A stretch of 64,000 nucleotides of DNA from Balneolales bacterium (GTDB lineage Bacteria > Bacteroidota > Rhodothermia > Balneolales > Natronogracilivirgulaceae): assembly GCA_007132495.1 (NCBI GenBank), contig SLOL01000124.1, positions 1-64,000 on the forward strand, read 5' to 3'. Within the stretch, counting starts at the first letter, position 1. Each line of letters begins with the position of its first letter. Made by a program: the position numbers and the translations under genes. Below are positions 18,464 through 26,986 of this stretch, in pieces. The notes beneath the pieces are model-generated. The model saw only the letters and a program-made list of their open reading frames with translations. It made no database searches and was not told the origin of the DNA.

Positions 18464-19903
18464 TCATTTTTTGTCCAGTCGGGAGTTGCCGGCCTGAAGA
18501 TAGCGATCCTTGATGGTATTAAGATAGTTGAGGGCGGCTTCCCGCTCGTTGGGAATGGTTCCGTTGAGGATGGCCTCCTCGATGGCTGATTTGATCTGTC
18601 CGACCTCGGGCCCCGGTTTCAAATTACAAATCTGCATGATTTCATTACCATCCACAGGTGGTTTCCAGTTTCGGAGCTTGTCCTTTTTTTCCACTTCGGA
18701 AATGCGTTTTTCCACATGATCGAAATTGGTCAGAAACTGCCGGATTTTCTTATCGTTTTTGCTGGTGATATCGGCGCGGCACAGGGTCATCAGGTCGTCA
18801 ATGTCGTCACCGGCCTCGAAAATGAGCCGGCGTATGGCACTGTCGGTCACAATTTCGTTAACCAGGGCGATGGGGCGCAAGTGCAGCCTGACCAACTTTT
18901 TTACATAGCGCATTCGTTCGTCGAGTGGCAGTCCCAGTCGTCTGAAGACTCTCGGGACCATGTCAGCGCCCAGTGCATCATGACCGTGAAACGTCCAGCC
19001 ATGTTTCGGATGGAACCGTTTGGTTGCGGGTTTGGCGATATCGTGCAGAATAGCCGCCCATCGCAGCCAAAGATCTCCGGATACCAGAGCTACATTGTCG
19101 AGCACTTTCAACGTATGCCAGAAATTATCTTTATGTCGCTGCCCCTGAACCTCTTCAACACCATGAAGGTTGACAAGCTCGGGGAAGAAGCGGGAAAGCA
19201 GCCCCGTCTCGAAAAGGAGAGAAAAACCGTAGGACGGCCGGTCACTCATAACAATCTTGTTGAGTTCGTCAATGATACGCTCTCCGGATATGATATCCAG
19301 CCGCTCCGCCGATTGCTCTATGGCGTTCCGGGTTTCCGGTTCCAGGCTGAAGTGTAATTGTGAGGCAAAGCGAACGGCACGCATCATGCGAAGCGGGTCG
19401 TCCCGAAAGGTGCGGATCGGATCGATCGGGGTGCGGATGATCTGCTGCTTCAGATCCTGCAGCCCGTTGAACGGATCGTTAAGGCGGCCGTAATCCCAGC
19501 GATTCAGTGACCAGGAAAGGGCATTGATGGTAAAGTCACGCCGGAGTTGATCATCTTCAAGGGTACCGTCCTCAACAACCGGTTTACGGGAGTCGGAGCG
19601 ATAACTCTCTTTTCGGGCTCCGACAAATTCCAGAACAAAATGTTTCCAGGCGACCCGGGCGGTGCCGAACCGCCGGTAAGTGGTAATATTTTTTGTTCCG
19701 AGCCGCGAAGCTACCGCGTTGGCGATCGTGATACCGGATCCTACCGTAACCAGGTCGATGTCGTATTTTTCCTGTGAGGTGAGCCGGTTCAGATAGTAAT
19801 CTCTGACCAGACCACCGATGACATATATTTCCTGATTGATTTCCGATGCTGCGGCTGATATCTCTTTAAAGAGTTTTTGGTATGATGGATGAAGATCCTG
19901 CAA
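18464..19903 (-). CDS. CCA tRNA nucleotidyltransferase / poly(A) polymerase family protein
   Basis: The family adds CCA to tRNA 3' ends or adds poly(A) tails. Residues 27-38 (YVIGGLVRDYYL) and the metal-binding pair in YDID (Asp48, Asp50) form the class II nucleotidyltransferase core. RRDFTINALSW and the RFASQLHFSLEP region follow as expected. A C-terminal HD domain (AAILHDIAKPATK near 284-296, then HGHDALGADMV) is present, as in many CCA enzymes with phosphatase or phosphodiesterase activity. At 479 residues the length fits. Whether it is the CCA enzyme or a poly(A) polymerase cannot be told by eye. It is divergent from the CDF transporter gene. Confidence 0.88.
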   Translation of the reverse strand: MQDLHPSYQKLFKEISAAASEINQEIYVIGGLVRDYYLNRLTSQEKYDIDLVTVGSGITIANAVASRLGTKNITTYRRFGTARVAWKHFVLEFVGARKESYRSDSRKPVVEDGTLEDDQLRRDFTINALSWSLNRWDYGRLNDPFNGLQDLKQQIIRTPIDPIRTFRDDPLRMMRAVRFASQLHFSLEPETRNAIEQSAERLDIISGERIIDELNKIVMSDRPSYGFSLLFETGLLSRFFPELVNLHGVEEVQGQRHKDNFWHTLKVLDNVALVSGDLWLRWAAILHDIAKPATKRFHPKHGWTFHGHDALGADMVPRVFRRLGLPLDERMRYVKKLVRLHLRPIALVNEIVTDSAIRRLIFEAGDDIDDLMTLCRADITSKNDKKIRQFLTNFDHVEKRISEVEKKDKLRNWKPPVDGNEIMQICNLKPGPEVGQIKSAIEEAILNGTIPNEREAALNYLNTIKDRYLQAGNSRLDKK

Positions 19904-20030
19904 TGGCTGCCAATAATTGATTTTAGCACAGGAGTGATAATCCTGCCAAATTTATCTTTAAAACACTAAGATAACGATCATTTTGCATTAAGACGGTTAT
20001 ATTCTGTAAATACTGCATATTTTCCAGGCA

Positions 20031-20990
20031 ATGATCAAAGACACTTCTGAAATAACGGAAGAGACCAGCCCTTACGGGGTTTCGGGAAAAGACCGGGTTA
20101 AAAATGCGATAAAGCTTAGCCTGGCGGTATCGACCCTGGTTTTTCTGATTAAATTCACCGGGTACATCTATACCGGGTCTAACAGTGTGCTTTCGGATGC
20201 CGCTGAAAGCTTTGTGCATATTTTTGCTGTCGGGTTTTCGGCATTCGGAATTTACTTCAGTCAAAAACCACCCGATCGCAATCATCCCTACGGCCATGAA
20301 CGCATCGGTTTTTTTTCAGTGGGAGCAGAGGGTATGCTGATTCTGATTGCCGCACTGACGATTTGTTATCAATCCGTTAAAAGTTTATTTATCGGTGCCG
20401 ACATTTTTAACCTGGAGGCAGGGGCGGGTATTATTTTTATCTCCGCTCTGATCAATCTTGTGCTTGGAATCTATCTGGTTCGTATCGGCAGGAAAGAGGA
20501 TAATATGATCCTCATCGGGAACGGGAAACATACACTGACCGATGTTTATACCAGCTCCGGGGTGCTGGTTACCCTGTTACTGATTTCATGGACCGATTTT
20601 CTTTTTTTGGATGCTATTGTAGCTATAGCGGTTGCCGTATATATCTCCGTTGAGGGGTATAGACTGACCCGGTATGCGATCACAGGGCTGATGGATATGA
20701 GCGATGAAAAGACCGATGCCGAAATTCGAAAGATACTTGACCGGGAGACCGGTGGACGTGTCAGGGGATGGCATGACCTTCGGCATCGCAGTACAGGAAA
20801 AACGTTGTGGGTTGAGTTTCATGCACTGTTTGAAGAGGGAATCGATCTTGAAGAAGCCCACAGGGAGGCGACAATTTTGGAGAGGAAGCTGATGGATCAT
20901 CTGAAGGGTGATGTTATTGTTACGGTGCACCTTGAACCGGAAAAAGCGCATATCAGGCACCATATGACACACAGGGATCGTGGTAGTTAA
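20031..20990 (+). CDS. Cation diffusion facilitator family transporter
   Basis: CDF proteins export divalent metals by proton antiport. The 319 residues show about six membrane helices in the first 210 and a cytoplasmic ferredoxin-like domain after (DAEIRKILDRETGGRVRGWHDL...). HPYGHERIGFFSVGAEG near 82-98 and HTLTD near 170-174 (HxxxD, helix 5) fit the family. In helix 2, where zinc transporters have HxxxD or DxxxD, this protein reads SDAAESFVH, that is Glu-x3-His. This altered site hints at a changed metal preference, but the metal cannot be named. Repeat copy B and a stress-protein gene follow on the same strand. Confidence 0.9.
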   Translation: MIKDTSEITEETSPYGVSGKDRVKNAIKLSLAVSTLVFLIKFTGYIYTGSNSVLSDAAESFVHIFAVGFSAFGIYFSQKPPDRNHPYGHERIGFFSVGAEGMLILIAALTICYQSVKSLFIGADIFNLEAGAGIIFISALINLVLGIYLVRIGRKEDNMILIGNGKHTLTDVYTSSGVLVTLLLISWTDFLFLDAIVAIAVAVYISVEGYRLTRYAITGLMDMSDEKTDAEIRKILDRETGGRVRGWHDLRHRSTGKTLWVEFHALFEEGIDLEEAHREATILERKLMDHLKGDVIVTVHLEPEKAHIRHHMTHRDRGS

Positions 20991-21067
20991 AGGGATAAAA
21001 TAAAAAGAAGATAATTTTGTAGATTACTGCAGCAGTGTGGGTTTCAGAATGTTTGGATTTATATCAT

Positions 21068-21141
21068 CAGATGTAATGCCATGACTGTATTTAATCATAC
21101 GCCTGTGTGTCCGGGCGGATGCCCGGTCATGGGCATTTTAT
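21068..21141 (+). repeat. 74-bp intergenic inverted-repeat element, copy B
   Basis: This copy matches copy D at 66 of 74 positions and copy C at 63 of 74, without gaps. The outer arms ATGTAATGCCATGACTG and, read inward from the other end, ATAAAATGCCCATGACCG pair imperfectly. The inner hairpin is CCGGGC-GGAT-GCCCGG. It lies between the CDF gene and the universal stress protein gene, on the same strand as both. A spurious ATG inside it extends the stress-protein frame upstream. Confidence 0.85.
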
Positions 21142-21169
21142 AAAACGATTTTCAACGGAAATTAAAGTA

Positions 21170-21607
21170 TTGAGCAAAGTGAATATACCCCGAATATGGA
21201 TGATTGCAACGGATGGTTCGCATTATGCCGAACTATCAACCCAATATGCATCGAAACTCTTCCGGCTGATGCCGGAAAAGCCGGATGTATGGATAGTAAA
21301 TGTGGTTTCCGATCCCGGAGGAGTTGGAAGGGACGGACTGGCCCGGGAGATTGGTCAGGCGGAAAAGATGCTTGAAAAGATATCCAAAGGGTTTTCAGAT
21401 GACGGATCGCAGCACGAGAATGTCCAAACGCTGGTAGAAGTCGGCGATCCGCGAAAAAAGCTTGTGGAGGTTTTGAAGAGGCTGGATGTGGAGCATCTTT
21501 TTATGGGAGGAGCCGATTTCAGCACGGGTTCGGCTGACCTCACTTCGGGTGGAATCACCAACTACATGCTTCATCACCTCAAGGGGATGGCTACTATCGT
21601 CAAGTAG
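21170..21607 (+). CDS. Universal stress protein family (UspA-like)
   Basis: The product is about 145 residues with the Usp fold. It starts with a beta-strand ending in ATDGS (WMIATDGSHYAE), has the central VEVGDP block, and ends with the nucleotide-binding pattern MGGADFSTGSADLTSGG (G-x2-G-x9-G-S/T type). Such proteins bind ATP and respond to stress; the exact role is rarely known. I start it at TTG 21170, with GTG 21179 as the alternative. The ATG at 21107 lies inside repeat copy B and would add repeat-encoded residues, so I reject it. Confidence 0.8.
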   Translation: MSKVNIPRIWMIATDGSHYAELSTQYASKLFRLMPEKPDVWIVNVVSDPGGVGRDGLAREIGQAEKMLEKISKGFSDDGSQHENVQTLVEVGDPRKKLVEVLKRLDVEHLFMGGADFSTGSADLTSGGITNYMLHHLKGMATIVK

Positions 21608-21714
21608 GGTTCCGTACTACAGAAATAAACAGGTGTCAGGAGGGCGACAGGCAGCCGGGTATACAACCCGCAAAAAATTCCATATGTTATATCGGTTACC
21701 CAAACAGGTTTAAT

Positions 21715-23394
21715 TTGAGTTGGTATTATACGGCCATAGAGATTATTTGCTGGATTTATCTGTTTCTGATGCTCCGCCACGGGATCTATCGGGGACGATA
21801 TCTGCTGCATATGTTCCAGCAAAACGGATACAAGTTGAATGAGTTTTCAAAATGGCTGCTTGACCATTGGAATACCATTCTTATTCCGGTCCCCCATCTT
21901 GCGATGATCCTGGTAACGATTACCGGATACCATTATCTGGAGCATGTTTTGACCGAGACTGCGATAACCGTGATTCTGATCATTTTCGCAATGTTCTGGT
22001 TTGGAGATATCTCCCGTTATGGCCATGAAAAAATAAAAAAACCACTGGTCTACACGGCCAGGATGCTTCGGCTCATTCTGGTTTTCCTTTTTCTGAGTGC
22101 CTGGATCCCCGTTTCGGGCTCGGCGTATGCCTTTCATTCCGGTATCCTTATACCTGACATCTACATTCTGATTTTTGTCTGGGTATTTACCGATATGATA
22201 CTGCCGTATCTGCTTCTTTTAGCGGCCGCTATCATCTATCCGGCAGAAAAGCTGATTCAATACCGGTTCAAGGTGCAGGCCCGTAACAAGCTGAAAAGTA
22301 TGCCGGAACTGAAAGTGGTTGCCATTACCGGCAGTTATGGCAAGACAAGCACCAAATTTATTACACAAGCGATATTGAGCGAGAGGTACCGTGTGTGCGC
22401 GACACCGGGAAGCTACAACACCCCAATGGGCATTTGTAAGGTGATCAATAATGACCTGCAACCGACAGATCAAGTACTAATTCTTGAAATGGGCGCCCGG
22501 TACAGGGGGAATATTGATGAATTGTGCCGTATTGCGACACCGGATATCGCCGTGATCACCAATGTCGGGGTCGCTCACCTGGAAAGCTTCGGATCGGTGG
22601 AAGCGATAGCACAAACCAAGGGAGCGTTGGTACGGCATCTGAAACCGGGAGGGTTTGCCGTGCTTAACGGCGATGACCCGGAAGTGCGGAAAATGAATAA
22701 CCGTGATGATATCAGTGTGCTGTTTGCCGGATTGTCGGAGGAGGAGAACCATATCTTCGGGAAAAACATCAGCTATGATGATCAGGGATGTGCGTTTGAA
22801 ATGCAGGTAAAAGACGAGGTGCCTGCCGGTGGCGGTACGTTTGTCATGATGAAGGAAGAGGAACAGATCAGAATGCCGCTGCTGGGACAGCACAACGTCC
22901 GGAATGCCCTTCTGGCGGCGAGTGCCGGTTTGATCATGAAGCTGAGGCTGCCGACCATCAAAGTGGCCCTCAGAAAAGTGGAGCCGGTCGAACACCGGCT
23001 GGAGCTGAAGAAAAAAGACGGAATAGTAGTCATAGACGATGCCTTCAACTCCAATCCGGTGGGTGCCAGGAACGCCATATCGGTGCTCTCCTCATTTAAA
23101 GCCGGCAGAAAATTTGTGATTACACCGGGAATGATCGAATTGGGTGATCGTCAGGTAACGGAGAACAGGGATTTCGGAATATGGATGGCCAGACATCGTC
23201 CGGATCATGTATTTCTGGTGGGAAAGCAACAGACAAAGCCGGTTTACGAGGGACTCCGTGAGGGTGGATATGACGATGGGAGAATCACGGTCGTCAACAG
23301 TCTGTTTGAGGCGAATGAAAAGATCAGCGAATACCTCAGGGAGGGGGATGTGGTTTTATACGAAAACGATCTGCCTGACAACTATTCGGAGTGA
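21715..23394 (+). CDS. Membrane-anchored MurF-like Mur ligase
   Basis: The C-terminal two thirds are a Mur ligase. The P-loop ITGSYGKTSTK is near residues 203-213, with LEMGARYRGNIDELC, NVGVAHLESFGS and the C-terminal FNSNPVGARNAI and ITPGMIELG blocks. All of these point to the MurF branch, which adds D-Ala-D-Ala to UDP-MurNAc-tripeptide. The N-terminal 190 residues are instead about five or six membrane helices. The UDP-substrate domain of soluble MurF is absent. The start is TTG at 21715, since no earlier in-frame start suits. It could be an amino-acid ligase acting at the membrane on a lipid-linked or different substrate. The stop directly abuts the convergent permease gene. Confidence 0.8.
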   Translation: MSWYYTAIEIICWIYLFLMLRHGIYRGRYLLHMFQQNGYKLNEFSKWLLDHWNTILIPVPHLAMILVTITGYHYLEHVLTETAITVILIIFAMFWFGDISRYGHEKIKKPLVYTARMLRLILVFLFLSAWIPVSGSAYAFHSGILIPDIYILIFVWVFTDMILPYLLLLAAAIIYPAEKLIQYRFKVQARNKLKSMPELKVVAITGSYGKTSTKFITQAILSERYRVCATPGSYNTPMGICKVINNDLQPTDQVLILEMGARYRGNIDELCRIATPDIAVITNVGVAHLESFGSVEAIAQTKGALVRHLKPGGFAVLNGDDPEVRKMNNRDDISVLFAGLSEEENHIFGKNISYDDQGCAFEMQVKDEVPAGGGTFVMMKEEEQIRMPLLGQHNVRNALLAASAGLIMKLRLPTIKVALRKVEPVEHRLELKKKDGIVVIDDAFNSNPVGARNAISVLSSFKAGRKFVITPGMIELGDRQVTENRDFGIWMARHRPDHVFLVGKQQTKPVYEGLREGGYDDGRITVVNSLFEANEKISEYLREGDVVLYENDLPDNYSE

Positions 23395-24627
23395 TTATTC
23401 GTTGCGGACGGCATCGGCCGGTTCAATGGATGCCGCGCGTAAAGCCGGATACCAGCTGGCCATGACACATAACAGCAGGCTGCCCCCCAGAATAAATGCC
23501 ACATCGGGCCACAGCACCTGAACGGGATAAGCGGAGATGATAAAAGATTCGGCTCCGGCAAGTTTAACAAGACCATAGGTGTCCTGCAGCCAGGCAAGCA
23601 ACAGTCCGAGCGATCCTCCAAGGATACATCCGGTAAGACCGATATACCAGCCCTGTCTTAGAAAAACGGACATGACATCCTTCTTCCGAAATCCTATGGA
23701 GCGAAGGAGTCCGATATCCCGCTGTTTTTGAATCACGATCATGGTGAGCGAACCGACAATATTTAGTACGGCAACCAGTACAATGATCATGAGAATGAAG
23801 TAAGCTCCCCATTTTTCGAGATTCATGACATCGTAAAGCGGTTTCTGAAGGTCATACCAGGTCTGAATATGGAATTCGTCTCCCAGCTGCTGTTCAAGCC
23901 GGTTTTTAACCTCTTCTGCCCGGTCGTGATCATGCAGGCTGATATCAATACCGGAGAGGTGGTTTCTCTGGTTGAAAAGTCGTTGGGCGGCATTGATATC
24001 GATATAGATCACCGGATCGTCAATAACCTGCTGTAAACTGTAGATTCCCCGTACTTCAAAACGGCTGACTCTCGGACCTGTGAACTGGGTCAGTGCGCGT
24101 TGCATTCCTGCAGAGCTCAGGAGAGAGACTTCATCTCCGATATTAAGGCGAAGACTGTTGCTAACGGGGTTGGAAATCAGGACACCGGGCCGATGATCCC
24201 GAACCTCCAGATCGAGTCCGCCGGCAGCCAAAAGTGCATCAAGGTCGGCATATCGGGCGAATCGTTCGGGATCAATTCCTTTAACTACGACCACCTGATC
24301 CCGGTTGCCACCATGGGCCACGAGGACCTTGCCTTCGATATATGGGGATTGAATCGCAATTTCCGGGGTTTCTGCAAGGATATTGTCAATATCTTCCCTC
24401 ATTATGAAGGATCGCCCCTCCACCGCTTCTATGCGCAGATCAGGGTCGTTGGAAAGAAGCATTTCCTTGATGACATCAAAAAAACCATTAAAAACCGACA
24501 ATACCACAATCAGCAGGGCTGTTCCAATGGTTACACCGGCGACACTGATCATGGTGAGCGTCGAAACGAGAGAAATGCTCTTCCTGGAAAAAAGATACCT
24601 TCTTGCTATAAGTCGTGTACTGTTCAC
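23395..24627 (-). CDS. lolE: LolC/LolE-like lipoprotein-releasing ABC permease
   Basis: LolC and LolE are the permeases that extract lipoproteins from the inner membrane for delivery to LolA. The 410-residue product has one N-terminal membrane helix (STLTMISVAGVTIGTALLIVVLSVFNG), a large periplasmic MacB-like domain (about 50-270), and three C-terminal helices of the FtsX family (YFILMIIVLVAVLNIVGSL, RSIGFRKKDVMSVFLRQG, and a last pair). The opening RLIARRYLFSRK is typical of LolC/E in this phylum. The ATPase LolD is not next to it. It is divergent from glgB. Confidence 0.87.
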   Translation of the reverse strand: MNSTRLIARRYLFSRKSISLVSTLTMISVAGVTIGTALLIVVLSVFNGFFDVIKEMLLSNDPDLRIEAVEGRSFIMREDIDNILAETPEIAIQSPYIEGKVLVAHGGNRDQVVVVKGIDPERFARYADLDALLAAGGLDLEVRDHRPGVLISNPVSNSLRLNIGDEVSLLSSAGMQRALTQFTGPRVSRFEVRGIYSLQQVIDDPVIYIDINAAQRLFNQRNHLSGIDISLHDHDRAEEVKNRLEQQLGDEFHIQTWYDLQKPLYDVMNLEKWGAYFILMIIVLVAVLNIVGSLTMIVIQKQRDIGLLRSIGFRKKDVMSVFLRQGWYIGLTGCILGGSLGLLLAWLQDTYGLVKLAGAESFIISAYPVQVLWPDVAFILGGSLLLCVMASWYPALRAASIEPADAVRNE

Positions 24628-24770
24628 CCGTAAAAAAATTTAACCTGCATGAATATCTGCACTATGGAAAAAATCAAAACCGGCCATCCGATGATATGGT
24701 AATATTTTTGTGTAATTCTTTGTATTTTATCCGTCAAACTTTCAAATCCTCCCGTGAAATTACAACACCC

Positions 24771-26972
24771 GTGAATACGATTTTTCTGGATCACGAACAT
24801 ATCACAGCGTTGGAACAAGCCGTTCATTCCGACCCATTCTCCGTCCTTGGACCCCACACAGCAGGAAAAGGCAAGAAAAAAGGGGTAGTCATCCGTACTC
24901 TGCAACCTAACGCAGAGAGTGTAAAAATATGGTATGATAATGGAACATCCTATGAAGAGATGAACCGGATCAGCGAAAACGGGGTGTTTGAGTGGATGCT
25001 TGAGGGGCGAGCCGAGCTCCCCTCTTATTACTATGAGATTTTTCCGCATGAGGGGGAAAGTTATACTGTGGTGGATCCCTACGCCTTCGGACCAACCCTG
25101 AGTGATTACGATCTGCAGCTTTGGGGGGAAGGAACATCCCGGCGGGCCTATGAGTTTATGGGCGCACACGCCATCAAGATCGGGGATCATCCCGGAACCC
25201 GGTTTGTGGTTACGGCGCCCAATGCCCTGCGGGTCAGTGTTGTCGGAACATTCAATGACTGGGACGGCCGGCGCCATCCAATGCGGAAATACCATGATCA
25301 GGGCCTTTGGGAGCTCTTCATTCCGGGTATTACGGAAGGAGAGACCTATAAGTACGAAATTGCTGTTGAGGGGTTCGAAATGCCGCTTCTCAAGGCAGAC
25401 CCCTTTGCATTTTGCTCCGAGCTCCGACCCAGAAACGCCTCCGTTGTCAAGGATATCAACTCCTATGAGTGGAAAGACAATGAATGGATGAAAAAACGGA
25501 CCAAGCGATTTGAATCCCCGGTTTCCATCTACGAGGTGCATCTCGGATCCTGGAAAAAAAACGATTTATCTCCGAACGGATTTATGAACTACCGGGAATT
25601 GGCGGATGAACTGGTGGTCTATGTCAAGGAGATGGGATATACGCATATCGAGCTGCTGCCTCTTGCAGAGCATCCTTATGATCCATCCTGGGGATATCAG
25701 ATTACCGGATATTACGCACCGACATCCCGCTTTGGAGCGCCGGAGGATTTTATGTATTTCGTAGATAGTTGTCACCAGGCCGGTATCGGAGTGATCATGG
25801 ACTGGGTGCCCGCCCATTTTGCCAAAGACGAACACGGGTTGCGCCGGTTTGATGGCACGGCACTATACGAACATGAAGATCCCCGTCAGGGAGAGCATCG
25901 GGAATGGGGAACCCATATCTTCAATTACGGACGTTCAGAAGTGCAGAATTTTCTCATATCCAATGCGGTCTACTGGTGCGACATATTTCATATTGACGGT
26001 TTACGCGTTGATGCAGTGGCCTCCATGCTTTATCTGGACTATGACAGGGAGGATGATAAATGGGTTCCAAACAAGTACGGAGGCCGTGAGAATATTGAGG
26101 CCATAGACTTTTTGAAGAAGTTCAACGAAGTATTGAACGAAGAGTTTGACGGAGTCGTAACCATGGCCGAAGAGTCCACATCCTGGCCGATGGTATCCCG
26201 CCCGACCTATATTGGCGGACTCGGGTTTGACTACAAGTGGAATATGGGCTGGATGAATGATACGCTCAAATATTTGGCTATCGATCCGATATTCCGGAAG
26301 TATCATCATAACCAGCTCACGTTCTCCATGATTTACGCCTTTACGGAAAATTTTCTCCTGCCGCTGTCGCACGATGAAGTGGTACACATGAAACGTTCCA
26401 TGATTTCCAAGATGCCGGGTGACGACTGGCAAAAGTTCGCAAATCTCAGATTGCTATATACCTACATGTATGCTCATCCGGGAAAAAAACTGCTTTTCAT
26501 GGGTTCCGATATTGCGCAATGGTCCGAGTGGAACAGTGAAAAGCAGATTGAGTGGGAAGTGCTGGATTATGAGCACCATCAGGGGATTCAGACGCTTGTA
26601 AAGGACCTGAATGCACTGTACCGGGAGCAAAAGCCGCTTCACCAGATAGATTTTGAATGGAGCGGTTTCCAGTGGGTCGATTTTACCGATGCCGATAGTG
26701 GAATAATTGCTTTTATCAGACGGGGAAAAAACGACTATGACAATATTGTCTGTATTTTCAACTTTACACCGCAAGTACATTATGATTATGTTATCGGTGC
26801 GCCGAGAGAGGGAAGATACCGCATTATTTTCAACAGTGATTCCGCGTATTACGGAGGTAGTAATTTTGGCAACAGCGATCTTGTTGCCGAAAAAGGAGAG
26901 TGGCAAAACCAACCGGCCAGTGTAAAGATCAATATCCCTCCACTCGCAGGAATCATCATCAAATCATTGTAA
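24771..26972 (+). CDS. glgB: 1,4-alpha-glucan branching enzyme
   Basis: GlgB makes the alpha-1,6 branches of glycogen. From the GTG at 24771 the protein is 733 residues, the usual size, and begins at the conserved opening (HITALEQAVHSDPFSVLGPH). An N-terminal domain and a CBM48 (VVTAPNALRVSVVGTFNDWDG) precede the GH13 barrel. Catalytic residues are visible in GLRVDAVASM (Asp near 413), MAEESTSWP (Glu near 466) and LPLSHDEVVHMK (Asp near 534). The open frame reaches back to 24615 but would then overlap the divergent lolE start, so I use 24771. malQ follows 14 bp after. Confidence 0.95.
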   Translation: MNTIFLDHEHITALEQAVHSDPFSVLGPHTAGKGKKKGVVIRTLQPNAESVKIWYDNGTSYEEMNRISENGVFEWMLEGRAELPSYYYEIFPHEGESYTVVDPYAFGPTLSDYDLQLWGEGTSRRAYEFMGAHAIKIGDHPGTRFVVTAPNALRVSVVGTFNDWDGRRHPMRKYHDQGLWELFIPGITEGETYKYEIAVEGFEMPLLKADPFAFCSELRPRNASVVKDINSYEWKDNEWMKKRTKRFESPVSIYEVHLGSWKKNDLSPNGFMNYRELADELVVYVKEMGYTHIELLPLAEHPYDPSWGYQITGYYAPTSRFGAPEDFMYFVDSCHQAGIGVIMDWVPAHFAKDEHGLRRFDGTALYEHEDPRQGEHREWGTHIFNYGRSEVQNFLISNAVYWCDIFHIDGLRVDAVASMLYLDYDREDDKWVPNKYGGRENIEAIDFLKKFNEVLNEEFDGVVTMAEESTSWPMVSRPTYIGGLGFDYKWNMGWMNDTLKYLAIDPIFRKYHHNQLTFSMIYAFTENFLLPLSHDEVVHMKRSMISKMPGDDWQKFANLRLLYTYMYAHPGKKLLFMGSDIAQWSEWNSEKQIEWEVLDYEHHQGIQTLVKDLNALYREQKPLHQIDFEWSGFQWVDFTDADSGIIAFIRRGKNDYDNIVCIFNFTPQVHYDYVIGAPREGRYRIIFNSDSAYYGGSNFGNSDLVAEKGEWQNQPASVKINIPPLAGIIIKSL

Positions 26973-26986
26973 CAAGACCGGAATAT

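Noticed and set aside
21107-21169. Upstream extension of the universal stress protein
   Set aside because: The ATG lies inside repeat copy B and the added residues are repeat-encoded. The Usp fold begins after 21170.
24624-25541. 305-codon minus-strand open frame
   Set aside because: It is antisense to glgB and has no protein-like pattern.
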